The position numbers and the translations under genes were made by a program. A stretch of 8,040 nucleotides of DNA from CAZLNO01 sp964561005 (GTDB taxonomy: Bacteria > Pseudomonadota > Alphaproteobacteria > Kiloniellales > Rhodovibrionaceae). Location: positions 1 to 8,040 of the forward strand of contig CAZLNO010000140.1 of the NCBI GenBank assembly GCA_964561005.1, read 5' to 3'. Of the stretch, positions 1-5,204 are shown one piece after another (position 1 is the stretch's first letter; every line of letters begins with the position of its first letter). The notes below the pieces were generated by a model. The model ran no database searches, was not told the origin of the DNA, and was given only the letters and a program-made list of their open reading frames with translations.

Positions 1-1283
1 GCCAGGTGCTGGGCAAGACCCTGGGCGTGCCGCTGTTCCAGGAGCAGGCCATGCAGCTCGCCATCGTCGCCGCCGGCTTCACCCCCGGCGAGGCCGACCG
101 GCTGCGCCGCGCCATGGCGACCTTCAAGCGCCACGGCGACGTGCACAAGTTCCGCGACCGCCTGATCGAGGGCATGGTCGAACGCGGCTACGACCGCGAT
201 TTCGCCGAGCGCTGCTACAAGCAGATCGAGGGCTTCGGCACCTACGGCTTTCCGGAAAGCCATGCGGCCAGCTTCGCCCTGCTGGTCTACGTCTCCGCCT
301 GGATGAAGCACCGCTACCCGGCGGCCTTCGCCTGCGCCCTGCTGAACAGCCAGCCCATGGGCTTCTACGCCCCGGCGCAGATCGTGCGCGACGCCCGCCG
401 GCACGGCGTCGAGGTGCGCGGGGTGGACGTCAACCGCTCCGACTGGGACTGCACCCTGGAGCCGGCGGCCCCGGCGGACAGCGTCGGCGGCCAGGCGCTG
501 CGCCTCGGCTTCCGCCAGGTGCAGGGGCTGGGCGAGGCGGCGGGGCGCGCGGTGGCGGCGGCGCGCGGCAACGGCTATCCCGACCCGCTGGCGCTCTGGC
601 GCCGCGCCGGGGTGTCCGCCAAGGCGCTGGCGGCACTGGCCAAGGCCGACGCCTTCGCCTCGATGGGGCTGGACCGGCGGCAGGCGCTCTGGGCGGTGAA
701 GGGGCTGCCGGACGCCGCGCCGCTGCCGCTCTTCGCCGCCGCCGGCGCGGAGGAGCGCGGCGAGGAGCCGGCGGTGGCGCTGCCCGAGGCGGGCGAGGGC
801 GAGCAGTTGGTGGACGACTACGCCAGCCTGCGCCTGTCGCTGCGCCGCCATCCGCTGGGCTTCCTGCGCGAGGGCTTCGACGCCGAGGGCTATCTGCGCG
901 CCGAGCAGCTCTGGGAGGCGGACAACGAGAGCCGCGTGAAGGTGGCGGGCCTGGTCCTGGTGCGCCAGCGCCCCGGCAGCGCCAAGGGCGTCATCTTCGC
1001 CACCCTGGAGGACGAGACCGGCGTCGCCAACGTCGTCGTCTGGCCCAAGGTCTTCGAGGCCTTCCGCCGCCCCTTCCTGCAAGCCAGCCTCCTGGCCGTC
1101 CAGGGCCGCATCCAGCGCGACGGCCTGGTCCTGCACGTGGTGGCCGAGCGGATGGCGAACCTGGACAGCCGCCTGGCGACCTTGCAGGCGCCGGGCTTCG
1201 CCAACGCCCTGGCCCGCGCCGACGAGGTCAAGGCGCCGGGGCCCGAGCCGGGGGAGGTGTATCGCTCACGGGATTTTCGTTGA
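1..1283 (+). CDS. dnaE2: Error-prone DNA polymerase DnaE2/ImuC, C-terminal part (5' end outside window)
   Basis: This is the C-terminal 426 residues of a DnaE2-type alpha subunit of DNA polymerase III; the family is about 1,050-1,100 aa, so roughly 60% lies upstream of the window. The reading frame is open from base 3 (Gln-Val-Leu-Gly-Lys), so the first GTG is internal and not a start. Visible parts are the end of the polymerase domain with GFGTYGFPESHAASFALL, a helix-hairpin-helix-like middle region, and an OB-fold near local residues 310-385 (VKVAGLVLVRQRPGSAKG onward, then ETGVANVVVWP). The protein ends in SRDFR, and a short SRDF/SRNF-type C-terminus is usual for DnaE2 and not for replicative DnaE1. 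In the family it performs SOS-induced translesion synthesis together with ImuA and ImuB, whose genes usually lie just upstream; they are not visible here. No clear terminator follows, and repeats begin 34 bp after the stop. Confidence 0.95.
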   Translation, partial: QVLGKTLGVPLFQEQAMQLAIVAAGFTPGEADRLRRAMATFKRHGDVHKFRDRLIEGMVERGYDRDFAERCYKQIEGFGTYGFPESHAASFALLVYVSAWMKHRYPAAFACALLNSQPMGFYAPAQIVRDARRHGVEVRGVDVNRSDWDCTLEPAAPADSVGGQALRLGFRQVQGLGEAAGRAVAAARGNGYPDPLALWRRAGVSAKALAALAKADAFASMGLDRRQALWAVKGLPDAAPLPLFAAAGAEERGEEPAVALPEAGEGEQLVDDYASLRLSLRRHPLGFLREGFDAEGYLRAEQLWEADNESRVKVAGLVLVRQRPGSAKGVIFATLEDETGVANVVVWPKVFEAFRRPFLQASLLAVQGRIQRDGLVLHVVAERMANLDSRLATLQAPGFANALARADEVKAPGPEPGEVYRSRDFR

Positions 1284-1317
1284 CCCTTTACCAATCACTG
1301 CCTAGTAACATTTTTGG

Positions 1318-1503
1318 AGCCCGTAGGGTGGCTTCGCGAAGCAAGCCACCAACCACCGTGCAGGCGCCCCCGCCGTTCGGCGGGTTGCCTGCGGCGAACC
1401 CGCCCTACACAGCCCGTAGGGTGGCTTCGCGAAGCAAGCCACCAATGACCGTGGGGGCGCCCTCGGCGTGCCGTGGGCTGCCTGCCGCGGACCTGCCCGA
1501 CGC
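1318..1503 (+). repeat. Two tandem 93-bp REP-like units, each made of two inverted palindromes
   Basis: Bases 1318-1352 and 1411-1445 are identical over 35 bp. Each contains the stem GGTGGCTT...AAGCCACC around the inner palindrome GCTTCGCGAAGC. Each is followed by a second palindrome in opposite orientation: 1379-1408 (GGCGGGTT...AACCCGCC, then CTAC) in the first unit, and a decayed version at 1472-1501 in the second. All parts repeat at a spacing of exactly 93 bp. The head-to-head pairing is like a bacterial BIME. The core GTAGGGTGG...CCACC resembles a palindromic intergenic repeat found in many proteobacteria, recalled from general knowledge and not checked. Confidence 0.8.
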
Positions 1504-1653
1504 AGGGCCGCGGATTGCCCGTGTCCGGCCGGAAGTCCTGACCAATGTTCTTGCCTTGTTCATGACTTTATGGCACACTTCGCTTCGCTCTTGGACACCG
1601 TGGAGACGGGGAACAGGCTGACCGGCGGTGATGGGGCCGGCGCGTGCAGGTGT

Positions 1654-1687
1654 CAGCCTGCGTCAACATGAATGATGACGCAGGCTG
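1654..1687. repeat. Perfect 12-bp inverted repeat with 10-nt loop
   Basis: CAGCCTGCGTCA at 1654-1665 is exactly reverse-complemented by TGACGCAGGCTG at 1676-1687, around a 10-nt A/T-richer loop. There is no T-run on either side, so it is not a typical intrinsic terminator. It could be a cruciform or a small mobile palindrome. No gene is attached to it. Confidence 0.7.
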
Positions 1688-1751
1688 TGCCGAGGTGGGC
1701 GGGCGTTGACGGCGTCGGAGAGATCAAGTGGGGCGCGGCCAGCCACCCTTA

Positions 1752-1860
1752 CCTTCCCCCAAGAGGAAGGGACTGCGTCGGGTCGGTCATGGAAGACTCG
1801 GATCAGTCCTCTCCCTTTGGCGGAGGCCCCGTGAATCAGTCCCCTCCCCTTTGGGGGAGG
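1752..1860. repeat. Three copies of a pyrimidine/purine hairpin repeat (one inverted, two direct)
   Basis: Two direct copies start with ATCAGTCC at 1802-1826 and 1835-1860. Each holds a CTCCC...TTTGG...GGAGG hairpin; in the second copy the stem CCCTCCCC/GGGGAGGG is perfect. A third copy lies at 1752-1775 in the opposite orientation: its reverse complement begins CAGTCCCTTCC and continues with CTTGGGGGAAGG. The arrangement is typical of intergenic repeats scattered in GC-rich alphaproteobacterial genomes. Confidence 0.65.
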
Positions 1861-1872
1861 GCCAGGGAAGGG

Positions 1873-1892
1873 GACGCGCCGTCAGGCGCGTC
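1873..1892. repeat. Perfect 8-bp hairpin with GTCA loop
   Basis: GACGCGCC at 1873-1880 pairs with GGCGCGTC at 1885-1892 around a 4-nt loop, directly after the third hairpin of the pyrimidine/purine repeat family. It may form the right edge of that repeat. No T-run follows. Confidence 0.5.
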
Positions 1893-1904
1893 ATGACGGC
1901 ACGG

Positions 1905-1938
1905 AGCCCGCAGGCGGCTTCGCAGCGCAAGCCACCAA
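1905..1938 (+). repeat. Third, solo copy of the GGTGGCTT...AAGCCACC palindrome
   Basis: This 34-bp segment matches the 35-bp left half of the 93-bp units (same AGCCCG start, same AAGCCACCAA end) with a few substitutions and one missing base. It lacks the inverted partner palindrome. It is followed at once by two direct copies of the 11-mer CCGTCATCATG (1939-1949 and 1950-1960). Confidence 0.65.
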
Positions 1939-2002
1939 CCGTCATCATGCCGTCATCATGCCGCCGTCAGCATCCAGCCACGCCCCTTCACGCGTCCGTG
2001 GC

Positions 2003-2032
2003 TTGCCTTGCCGGGGGCGGCGGGCCTAGCGT
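2003..2032 (+). promoter_or_regulatory. Possible sigma70-type promoter for the dehydrogenase gene
   Basis: TTGCCT at 2003-2008 and TAGCGT at 2027-2032 are separated by 18 bp and lie about 40 bp upstream of the start codon. Both are weak matches to the consensus, but this is the best pair in front of the gene. Confidence 0.3.
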
Positions 2033-2071
2033 CGCGGTGGTGCAGACACGCAGCGGACAGGGAGGAACGAG

Positions 2072-2770
2072 ATGAGCGTGGCCGTCGTGGTGGGCGCGGG
2101 CTCCGGGCTGGGCGCCGCGCTGTGCCGGCGCTTCGCCGCCGGCGGACTGAGCGTCGCCGTGGCGCGCCGCCGGCCGGAAAAGGCCGAGGACCTGGCGCGG
2201 GAAATCGGCGGCCGGGCCTATGCCTGCGACGCCGCCGAGCCGGACAGCGTCGCCGCGCTGTTCGAGGCCGTGCGGCGCGACCTCGGGGCGCCGGAGCTGG
2301 TGGTCTTCAACGCAGGGACATTCGAGCGCGGCGGCATCCTGGACATCGACCCGGCCGACTTCGAGCGGTGCTGGCGGACGAGCTGCCTGGGCGGCTTCCT
2401 GGTCGGCCAGCAGGCGATCAAGGCGATGCTGCCCCAGGGCCGGGGCACGCTGATCCTCACCGGCGCCACCGCCTCGCTGCGCGGCGGCAAGGGCTTCGTC
2501 AACCTGGCCAGCCCGAAATTCGGCCTGCGCGCCGTCGCCCAGAGCATGGCGCGCGAGTTCGGCCCCCAGGGCATCCACGTCGCCCACACCGTCATCGACG
2601 GCCAGATCCTGAACGAGGCGCGCGGCGGCCGCTATTCCGAAGCCGAGCGCGGCGCGGACACCCTGCTGAAGCCGGAGGCCATCGCCGAGACCTACTGGCA
2701 CCTGCACCAGCAGCCGCGCAGCGCCTGGACGCACGAGCTGGACCTGCGGCCCTGGGCGGAGACCTTCTAG
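2072..2770 (+). CDS. Short-chain dehydrogenase/reductase-like protein lacking the catalytic tyrosine
   Basis: This 232-aa cytosolic Rossmann-fold protein starts at an ATG preceded by GGAGG (2061-2065) at a 6-nt spacing. The nucleotide-binding loop is GAGSGLG (residues 8-14) and the structural NAG motif is at 80-82. The candidate catalytic serine is S135 (GATAS) and the conserved lysine is K149. In classical SDRs the motif is YxxxK, but here the tyrosine position (145) holds Leu: NLASPK, residues 144-149. The flanking LRAVAQSMAREFGPQGIHVA pattern is typical of an SDR subgroup described as having Phe in place of Tyr (classical subgroup 10, cd05373). It may therefore bind NAD(P)(H) and either catalyse a modified reaction or act non-catalytically. 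The arginine run after beta-2 (ARRRPEK, 31-37) favours NADP over NAD. It appears monocistronic; no neighbour indicates its substrate. Confidence 0.9.
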   Translation: MSVAVVVGAGSGLGAALCRRFAAGGLSVAVARRRPEKAEDLAREIGGRAYACDAAEPDSVAALFEAVRRDLGAPELVVFNAGTFERGGILDIDPADFERCWRTSCLGGFLVGQQAIKAMLPQGRGTLILTGATASLRGGKGFVNLASPKFGLRAVAQSMAREFGPQGIHVAHTVIDGQILNEARGGRYSEAERGADTLLKPEAIAETYWHLHQQPRSAWTHELDLRPWAETF

Positions 2771-2836
2771 CCTCGAAGCGGGCAACGGCCAGGGCCAGAC
2801 GCGTCGACACGGCGGTGCGAATGCATCGCAACCGCC

Positions 2837-2865
2837 TTGCAACTGGTTTGCAATTGCATTAGCTT
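2837..2865 (+). promoter_or_regulatory. TTGCAA dyads overlapping a candidate promoter for the small ORF
   Basis: TTGCAA occurs at 2837-2842 and again at 2848-2853, giving a symmetric TTGCAA-N5-TTGCAA site. The second copy also overlaps the 10-bp palindrome TGCAATTGCA (2849-2858). The first TTGCAA can serve as a -35 with TAGCTT (2860-2865) as -10 at a 17-bp spacing, which would place the dyad between the promoter elements as an operator. TGCAA...TTGCA dyads recall sites of alphaproteobacterial Fur/Mur-type metal regulators, but the regulator here is a guess. Confidence 0.4.
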
Positions 2866-2867
2866 GA

Positions 2868-2891
2868 CGTCATGCGGAATCTGGCATGACG
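2868..2891 (+). promoter_or_regulatory. 8-bp perfect dyad just before the small ORF's ribosome binding site
   Basis: CGTCATGC (2868-2875) and GCATGACG (2884-2891) are exact reverse complements with an 8-nt spacer. The dyad ends 1 nt before the GGAG ribosome binding site at 2893-2896. It could be an operator near the transcription start or an RNA hairpin that controls translation of the small gene. Confidence 0.45.
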
Positions 2892-2903
2892 CGGAGCTGA
2901 AGC

Positions 2904-3035
2904 ATGAGCGCCAAGCGTGCCCTTGTCATTGATCTCGCCCGGTCGGGCGACCGTCGTTTCCACGCCCGCCTGCACGCCGTGGCGCTGGCCGTCGTCTCCG
3001 CCGTCGGCGTCCTTGCCCTGGTGCTGTCGATCTGA
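2904..3035 (+). CDS. Putative 43-aa single-pass membrane protein
   Basis: An ATG frame of 43 codons is preceded by GGAG (2893-2896) at a 7-nt spacing. The N-terminal half is basic and polar (MSAKRALVIDLARSGDRR). The C-terminal half is a continuous hydrophobic stretch, about residues 24-43, ending LALVLSI just before the stop, so the product is likely a tail-anchored or N-in inner-membrane peptide. 35 of the 42 codons after the start end in G or C, like the neighbouring genes. It has its own promoter-like site with TTGCAA dyads and is followed 80 bp later by a strong hairpin. No family is recognised and the function is unknown. The alternative is a chance frame in GC-rich spacer; the good ribosome binding site and the positioned hydrophobic segment argue against that. 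Confidence 0.55.
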   Translation: MSAKRALVIDLARSGDRRFHARLHAVALAVVSAVGVLALVLSI

Positions 3036-3115
3036 CCCTGCCCGTCGCCTGACCGCGGCTCCCGGCGTCGTCCAAGTCCCGGTCGGCGCGCGCCACATCT
3101 CTACCTGTCAAGCCT

Positions 3116-3137
3116 GTCTCGTCATGCGTGACGAGAC
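3116..3137. repeat. 9-bp perfect hairpin, possible transcription end of the small gene
   Basis: GTCTCGTCA (3116-3124) pairs exactly with TGACGAGAC (3129-3137) over a TGCG tetraloop, with one more G-T wobble pair possible. The RNA hairpin would be very stable, but no T-run follows, so a canonical intrinsic terminator is not shown. The 9-mer CGTCATGCG in it (3120-3128) also occurs at 2868-2876 in front of the small ORF. Confidence 0.5.
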
Positions 3138-3209
3138 GCCTTGCGCCTCATGTCGGCTTGGCCGAGCCATCCCCACACAAAGTCACGCCCCGCTCGCGCA
3201 GATGTGAGT

Positions 3210-3265
3210 AGCGAACGCTTTTCGGAGTACAATTTTGTTTGTCCATATTTATATAAATTTTACCG
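3210..3265 (+). promoter_or_regulatory. AT-rich probable promoter region of the porin operon
   Basis: In a very GC-rich window this roughly 55-bp stretch is strikingly AT-rich. It contains the 12-bp palindrome ATTTATATAAAT (3247-3258), whose TATAAA (3252-3257) is a plausible -10. No good -35 lies 16-18 bp upstream, so an alternative sigma factor or an activator may be needed. It lies 80-140 bp before the porin start, leaving a leader of about 80 nt. Confidence 0.5.
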
Positions 3266-3280
3266 CTTGAGCGCTAATCC

Positions 3281-3323
3281 CCGACTTCAAACGCCACGGG
3301 CTGGAAGTCCGTAAAAAAGTCGG
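3281..3323 (+). promoter_or_regulatory. Leader with mutually exclusive hairpins before the porin gene
   Basis: The segment around CCGACTTC (3281-3288) can pair in two exclusive ways. GACTTC (3283-3288) matches GAAGTC (3304-3309), while CCGACTT (3281-3287) matches AAGTCGG (3317-3323). An A6 run (3313-3318) sits between the two right arms. Such overlapping arms can form a regulatory switch, but the stems are short (6-7 bp) and neither covers the weak ribosome binding site at about 3332-3336. Confidence 0.3.
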
Positions 3324-3347
3324 TTGCAAAACGGGGGCGCACGTTAC

Positions 3348-4724
3348 ATGCGGGAGACGGAATTTCGGCGGCGCGCGCGCGGCGGAGGGCTCCGGACGGC
3401 CACGGCCATGCTTGCGCTGACGGTGCTGGGGACGGCGCCGGCCGCGGCCCAGGACAGCGAGGCCGATCGGATCGAGGCACTGGAGCGCCAGATCCAGATG
3501 CTTCAGCGCGAGGTGGAGAAGCTGAAGCGCGAACGCCTGGGCGACGGCCAGGAAAGCCACGCGCGGACCCGCGCATCGGAGCCGGCGCCCTCGATGCGCG
3601 AGGTCGTCGAGCAGACGCGCAAGCAGGTCGAGGAAACCCGCGAGCAGGTGGAAGAGACCCAGGCCGCGGTCGAGGACACCGAATACCGTGTCAGCGACAT
3701 CGAGTCCGTGGTCGAGCGCATCGACCGGCAGGTCGGCAGCCGCGCCGTCGTCAACGCCTTCGACGCGGTGCAGCTCGACCTCGGCGGTTTCCTCGACCTG
3801 GCGGCCACGCACGTCAACGGCGAGGACGACTCGGCGACCAGCTTCAACCGCATCGTGGCCGAGCTGCTGGTCCGGGCCAAGCTGCACGAGCGCTGGGACA
3901 TCTTCTGGGCGCAGTCCTTCATCCGCAAGAGCGACCCCGACTTCAGCGACCCGGAAAACCCGGGCTTCGGCAACCTGGGCTCGGTGAGTACCGACACCGT
4001 TCTCGCCTGGACGAACTTCCGCTACGCCGACGCGCTGCAGTTCCAGGCCGGGCGCTTCATCACGCCGCACGGCATCGTCAATATCGAGCACTTCCCGGCG
4101 ACCCTGCTGGACCCGGACCAGCCGCAGTTCCTGCGCCCGTTCTCCGGGCAGACGATCTTTCCCAACTTCACCGACGGCTTCCAGATCCACGGCAAGCAGT
4201 TCCTGGGCGACGGCCTGGACGCCGACGAGTTCGCCTATCGCCTCTACACCGGCAACTTTGCCGGCAACGCCACGGAGTTCAACGTGGGCGGGCGGCTGGA
4301 GTACAATCTGGGCGGCACCGGCCTGACCGTCGGGGTCAACGCCACCTACGGCGACCGCAGCAGCGAGGTCGACGCGGACTATCTCGCCTATGGCGGCGAC
4401 ATCCGCTACGACGCCGGGCCGATCCTCTGGAAGAACGAGGTCTTCCTGACCGAGGAGGATATCGGCGACGACCGATTCGCGGCCTACACCCAGCCGGCCT
4501 GGCGGTTCAGCGAAGCGTGGACCGGGTTCTATCGCCTGGACTACCTGGACTCCGGCAACGATCCGGAGACCCTTGAGGACCTCAACGACAGCCTCGAGCA
4601 CAGCGTGGGCCTGAACTACCAGCCCAACCCCAACGTGCGCCTGCGCGCCATCCTGCGGCAGACCGAGTTCGACACCGACGACGACGCGCAGAGTGTCGAG
4701 CTCTCCGCGACGCTCAGCTACTAG
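3348..4724 (+). CDS. Outer-membrane porin with N-terminal coiled coil
   Basis: This 458-aa protein has a basic n-region (RRRARGGGLR), a hydrophobic core and an APAAA-Q cleavage site near residues 34-35, so it is exported. Next come two coiled-coil stretches, about 37-64 (DRIEALERQIQMLQREVEKL) and 84-128; the latter contains strict heptads with Val at 87, 94, 101, 108 and 115. The remainder, from about residue 138, alternates polar and aromatic/hydrophobic residues, has many Asp/Asn-rich loops and ends in a strand finishing ATLSY; all this fits a beta-barrel with a terminal aromatic residue. The layout resembles DcaP-like trimeric porins and, more distantly, OprO/OprP porins. ATG 3348 was chosen because it gives a full signal peptide; the upstream GGGGG is a weak ribosome binding site at about 11 nt. 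It is the first gene of an operon with the small binding protein 13 bp downstream. The substrate is unknown. Confidence 0.8.
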   Translation: MRETEFRRRARGGGLRTATAMLALTVLGTAPAAAQDSEADRIEALERQIQMLQREVEKLKRERLGDGQESHARTRASEPAPSMREVVEQTRKQVEETREQVEETQAAVEDTEYRVSDIESVVERIDRQVGSRAVVNAFDAVQLDLGGFLDLAATHVNGEDDSATSFNRIVAELLVRAKLHERWDIFWAQSFIRKSDPDFSDPENPGFGNLGSVSTDTVLAWTNFRYADALQFQAGRFITPHGIVNIEHFPATLLDPDQPQFLRPFSGQTIFPNFTDGFQIHGKQFLGDGLDADEFAYRLYTGNFAGNATEFNVGGRLEYNLGGTGLTVGVNATYGDRSSEVDADYLAYGGDIRYDAGPILWKNEVFLTEEDIGDDRFAAYTQPAWRFSEAWTGFYRLDYLDSGNDPETLEDLNDSLEHSVGLNYQPNPNVRLRAILRQTEFDTDDDAQSVELSATLSY

Positions 4725-4737
4725 GGGAGGCGTGATC

Positions 4738-5196
4738 ATGGCGTGGATGCGCATCACCCCGCTCGCCGCCGCCGTCGCCCTGGTCGCGGGGCTCGCCGCC
4801 GCCCCGGCACAGGCCGGCGAGTTCGCCGTGCTGGTCAATGCCGACAACGACGTCGCCGGCGGCGACCAGGGGCGCGCGGAGGTGGCCCGCCTGTTCCTGA
4901 AGCGCAAGAACGAGTGGCGGAACGGCATGCGCGCCCGGCCGTTCGCCCGCCCCGGCGATTCCGCCGCCCACGCCGCCTTCGTGGCCAGCGTGCTGGACGC
5001 CACCCCCGACCAGCTCGAGGACTGGTGGGCGCGCCTGAAGCAGACCCGCGGCGAGACGCCGCCGCGGGCCGTCGGCTCGACGCGCTTCCTCCTGCGCGCC
5101 ATCGCCCGGCGCGAGGGGGCCTTCGGCTACGCCGCCAAGAGCGAGGTCGAGCCCCTGCCGGACGGCGTGAAAATCCTTTTCGAGTTCGACGGATAG
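4738..5196 (+). CDS. Small secreted PstS-like (single-lobe) periplasmic binding protein
   Basis: This 152-aa protein has a signal peptide cleaved after APAQA (residue 26), leaving a mature protein of about 126 aa. Its pattern matches the short phosphate-ABC-transporter-substrate-binding-like family: a first strand FAVLVN (29-34), the EVARLFLKRKNEWRNG segment (48-63), RPFARPGDSAAHAAF (67-81), a tryptophan pair W96-W97, TPPRAVGS (107-114) and the late GAFGYA (128-132). Full PstS proteins are about 320-350 aa with two lobes, so this keeps only one. PGDSAAH sits where PstS proteins have their Ser/Thr-rich phosphate loop. The ATG at 4738 has GGGGAGG (4724-4730) at a 7-nt spacing; the in-frame GTG at 4732 is too close to it. 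It lies between porin and chemoreceptor and there is no ABC permease, so sensing fits better than uptake. Confidence 0.8.
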   Translation: MAWMRITPLAAAVALVAGLAAAPAQAGEFAVLVNADNDVAGGDQGRAEVARLFLKRKNEWRNGMRARPFARPGDSAAHAAFVASVLDATPDQLEDWWARLKQTRGETPPRAVGSTRFLLRAIARREGAFGYAAKSEVEPLPDGVKILFEFDG

Positions 5197-5204
5197 GCAT
5201 CGGC

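Larger units (their letters stand above)
1284..2071. other. 788-bp repeat-rich intergenic region without a convincing gene
   Basis: The stretch between dnaE2 and the dehydrogenase gene holds several unrelated palindromic repeats, listed separately, plus a possible promoter at its right end. The open frames inside it (for example 1280-1621 and 1672-1896) lack ribosome binding sites, run straight through the hairpin repeats, and give low-complexity Pro/Ser/Arg-rich peptides that resemble no family. I consider it non-coding. The density of repeats suggests a spot tolerant of insertion of REP-like elements. Confidence 0.75.

Noticed and set aside
1318..1960. Possible CRISPR array
   Set aside because: The repeats are palindromic REP-type units with similar rather than unique intervening sequence, too few copies, and no cas genes are present.
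1280..2075. Four short open frames in the repeat region after dnaE2
   Set aside because: They run through palindromic repeats, lack ribosome binding sites and resemble no protein family.
2748..2796. GGCCCTGG...CCAGGGCC inverted repeat around the dehydrogenase stop codon
   Set aside because: 8-bp arms separated by 33 bp of unstructured sequence with no T-run; likely chance in GC-rich DNA and not a credible terminator.
1988..2842. Long frames on both strands (284 codons each) overlapping the dehydrogenase gene
   Set aside because: Only the 2072-2770 frame shows a Rossmann motif and a ribosome binding site; the others are Arg/Ala/Pro-rich shadows.
2917..3207. 96-codon + strand frame overlapping the small ORF
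   Set aside because: No ribosome binding site; it runs through the 3116-3137 hairpin and gives a Cys/Pro-rich peptide with no pattern, whereas the 2904-3035 frame has a site and a hydrophobic helix.
3249..5102. 617-codon open frame on the minus strand opposite the porin and binding-protein genes
   Set aside because: Antisense shadow of GC-rich coding DNA: its product is low-complexity and lacks a recognisable family, while the + strand frames have signal peptides, family motifs and ribosome binding sites.
4743..5204. N-terminal extension of the chemoreceptor frame back to 4743
   Set aside because: It overlaps the binding-protein gene in another frame and encodes an Arg-rich sequence unlike any receptor; the ATG at 5205 gives a normal cytoplasmic N-terminus before TM1.
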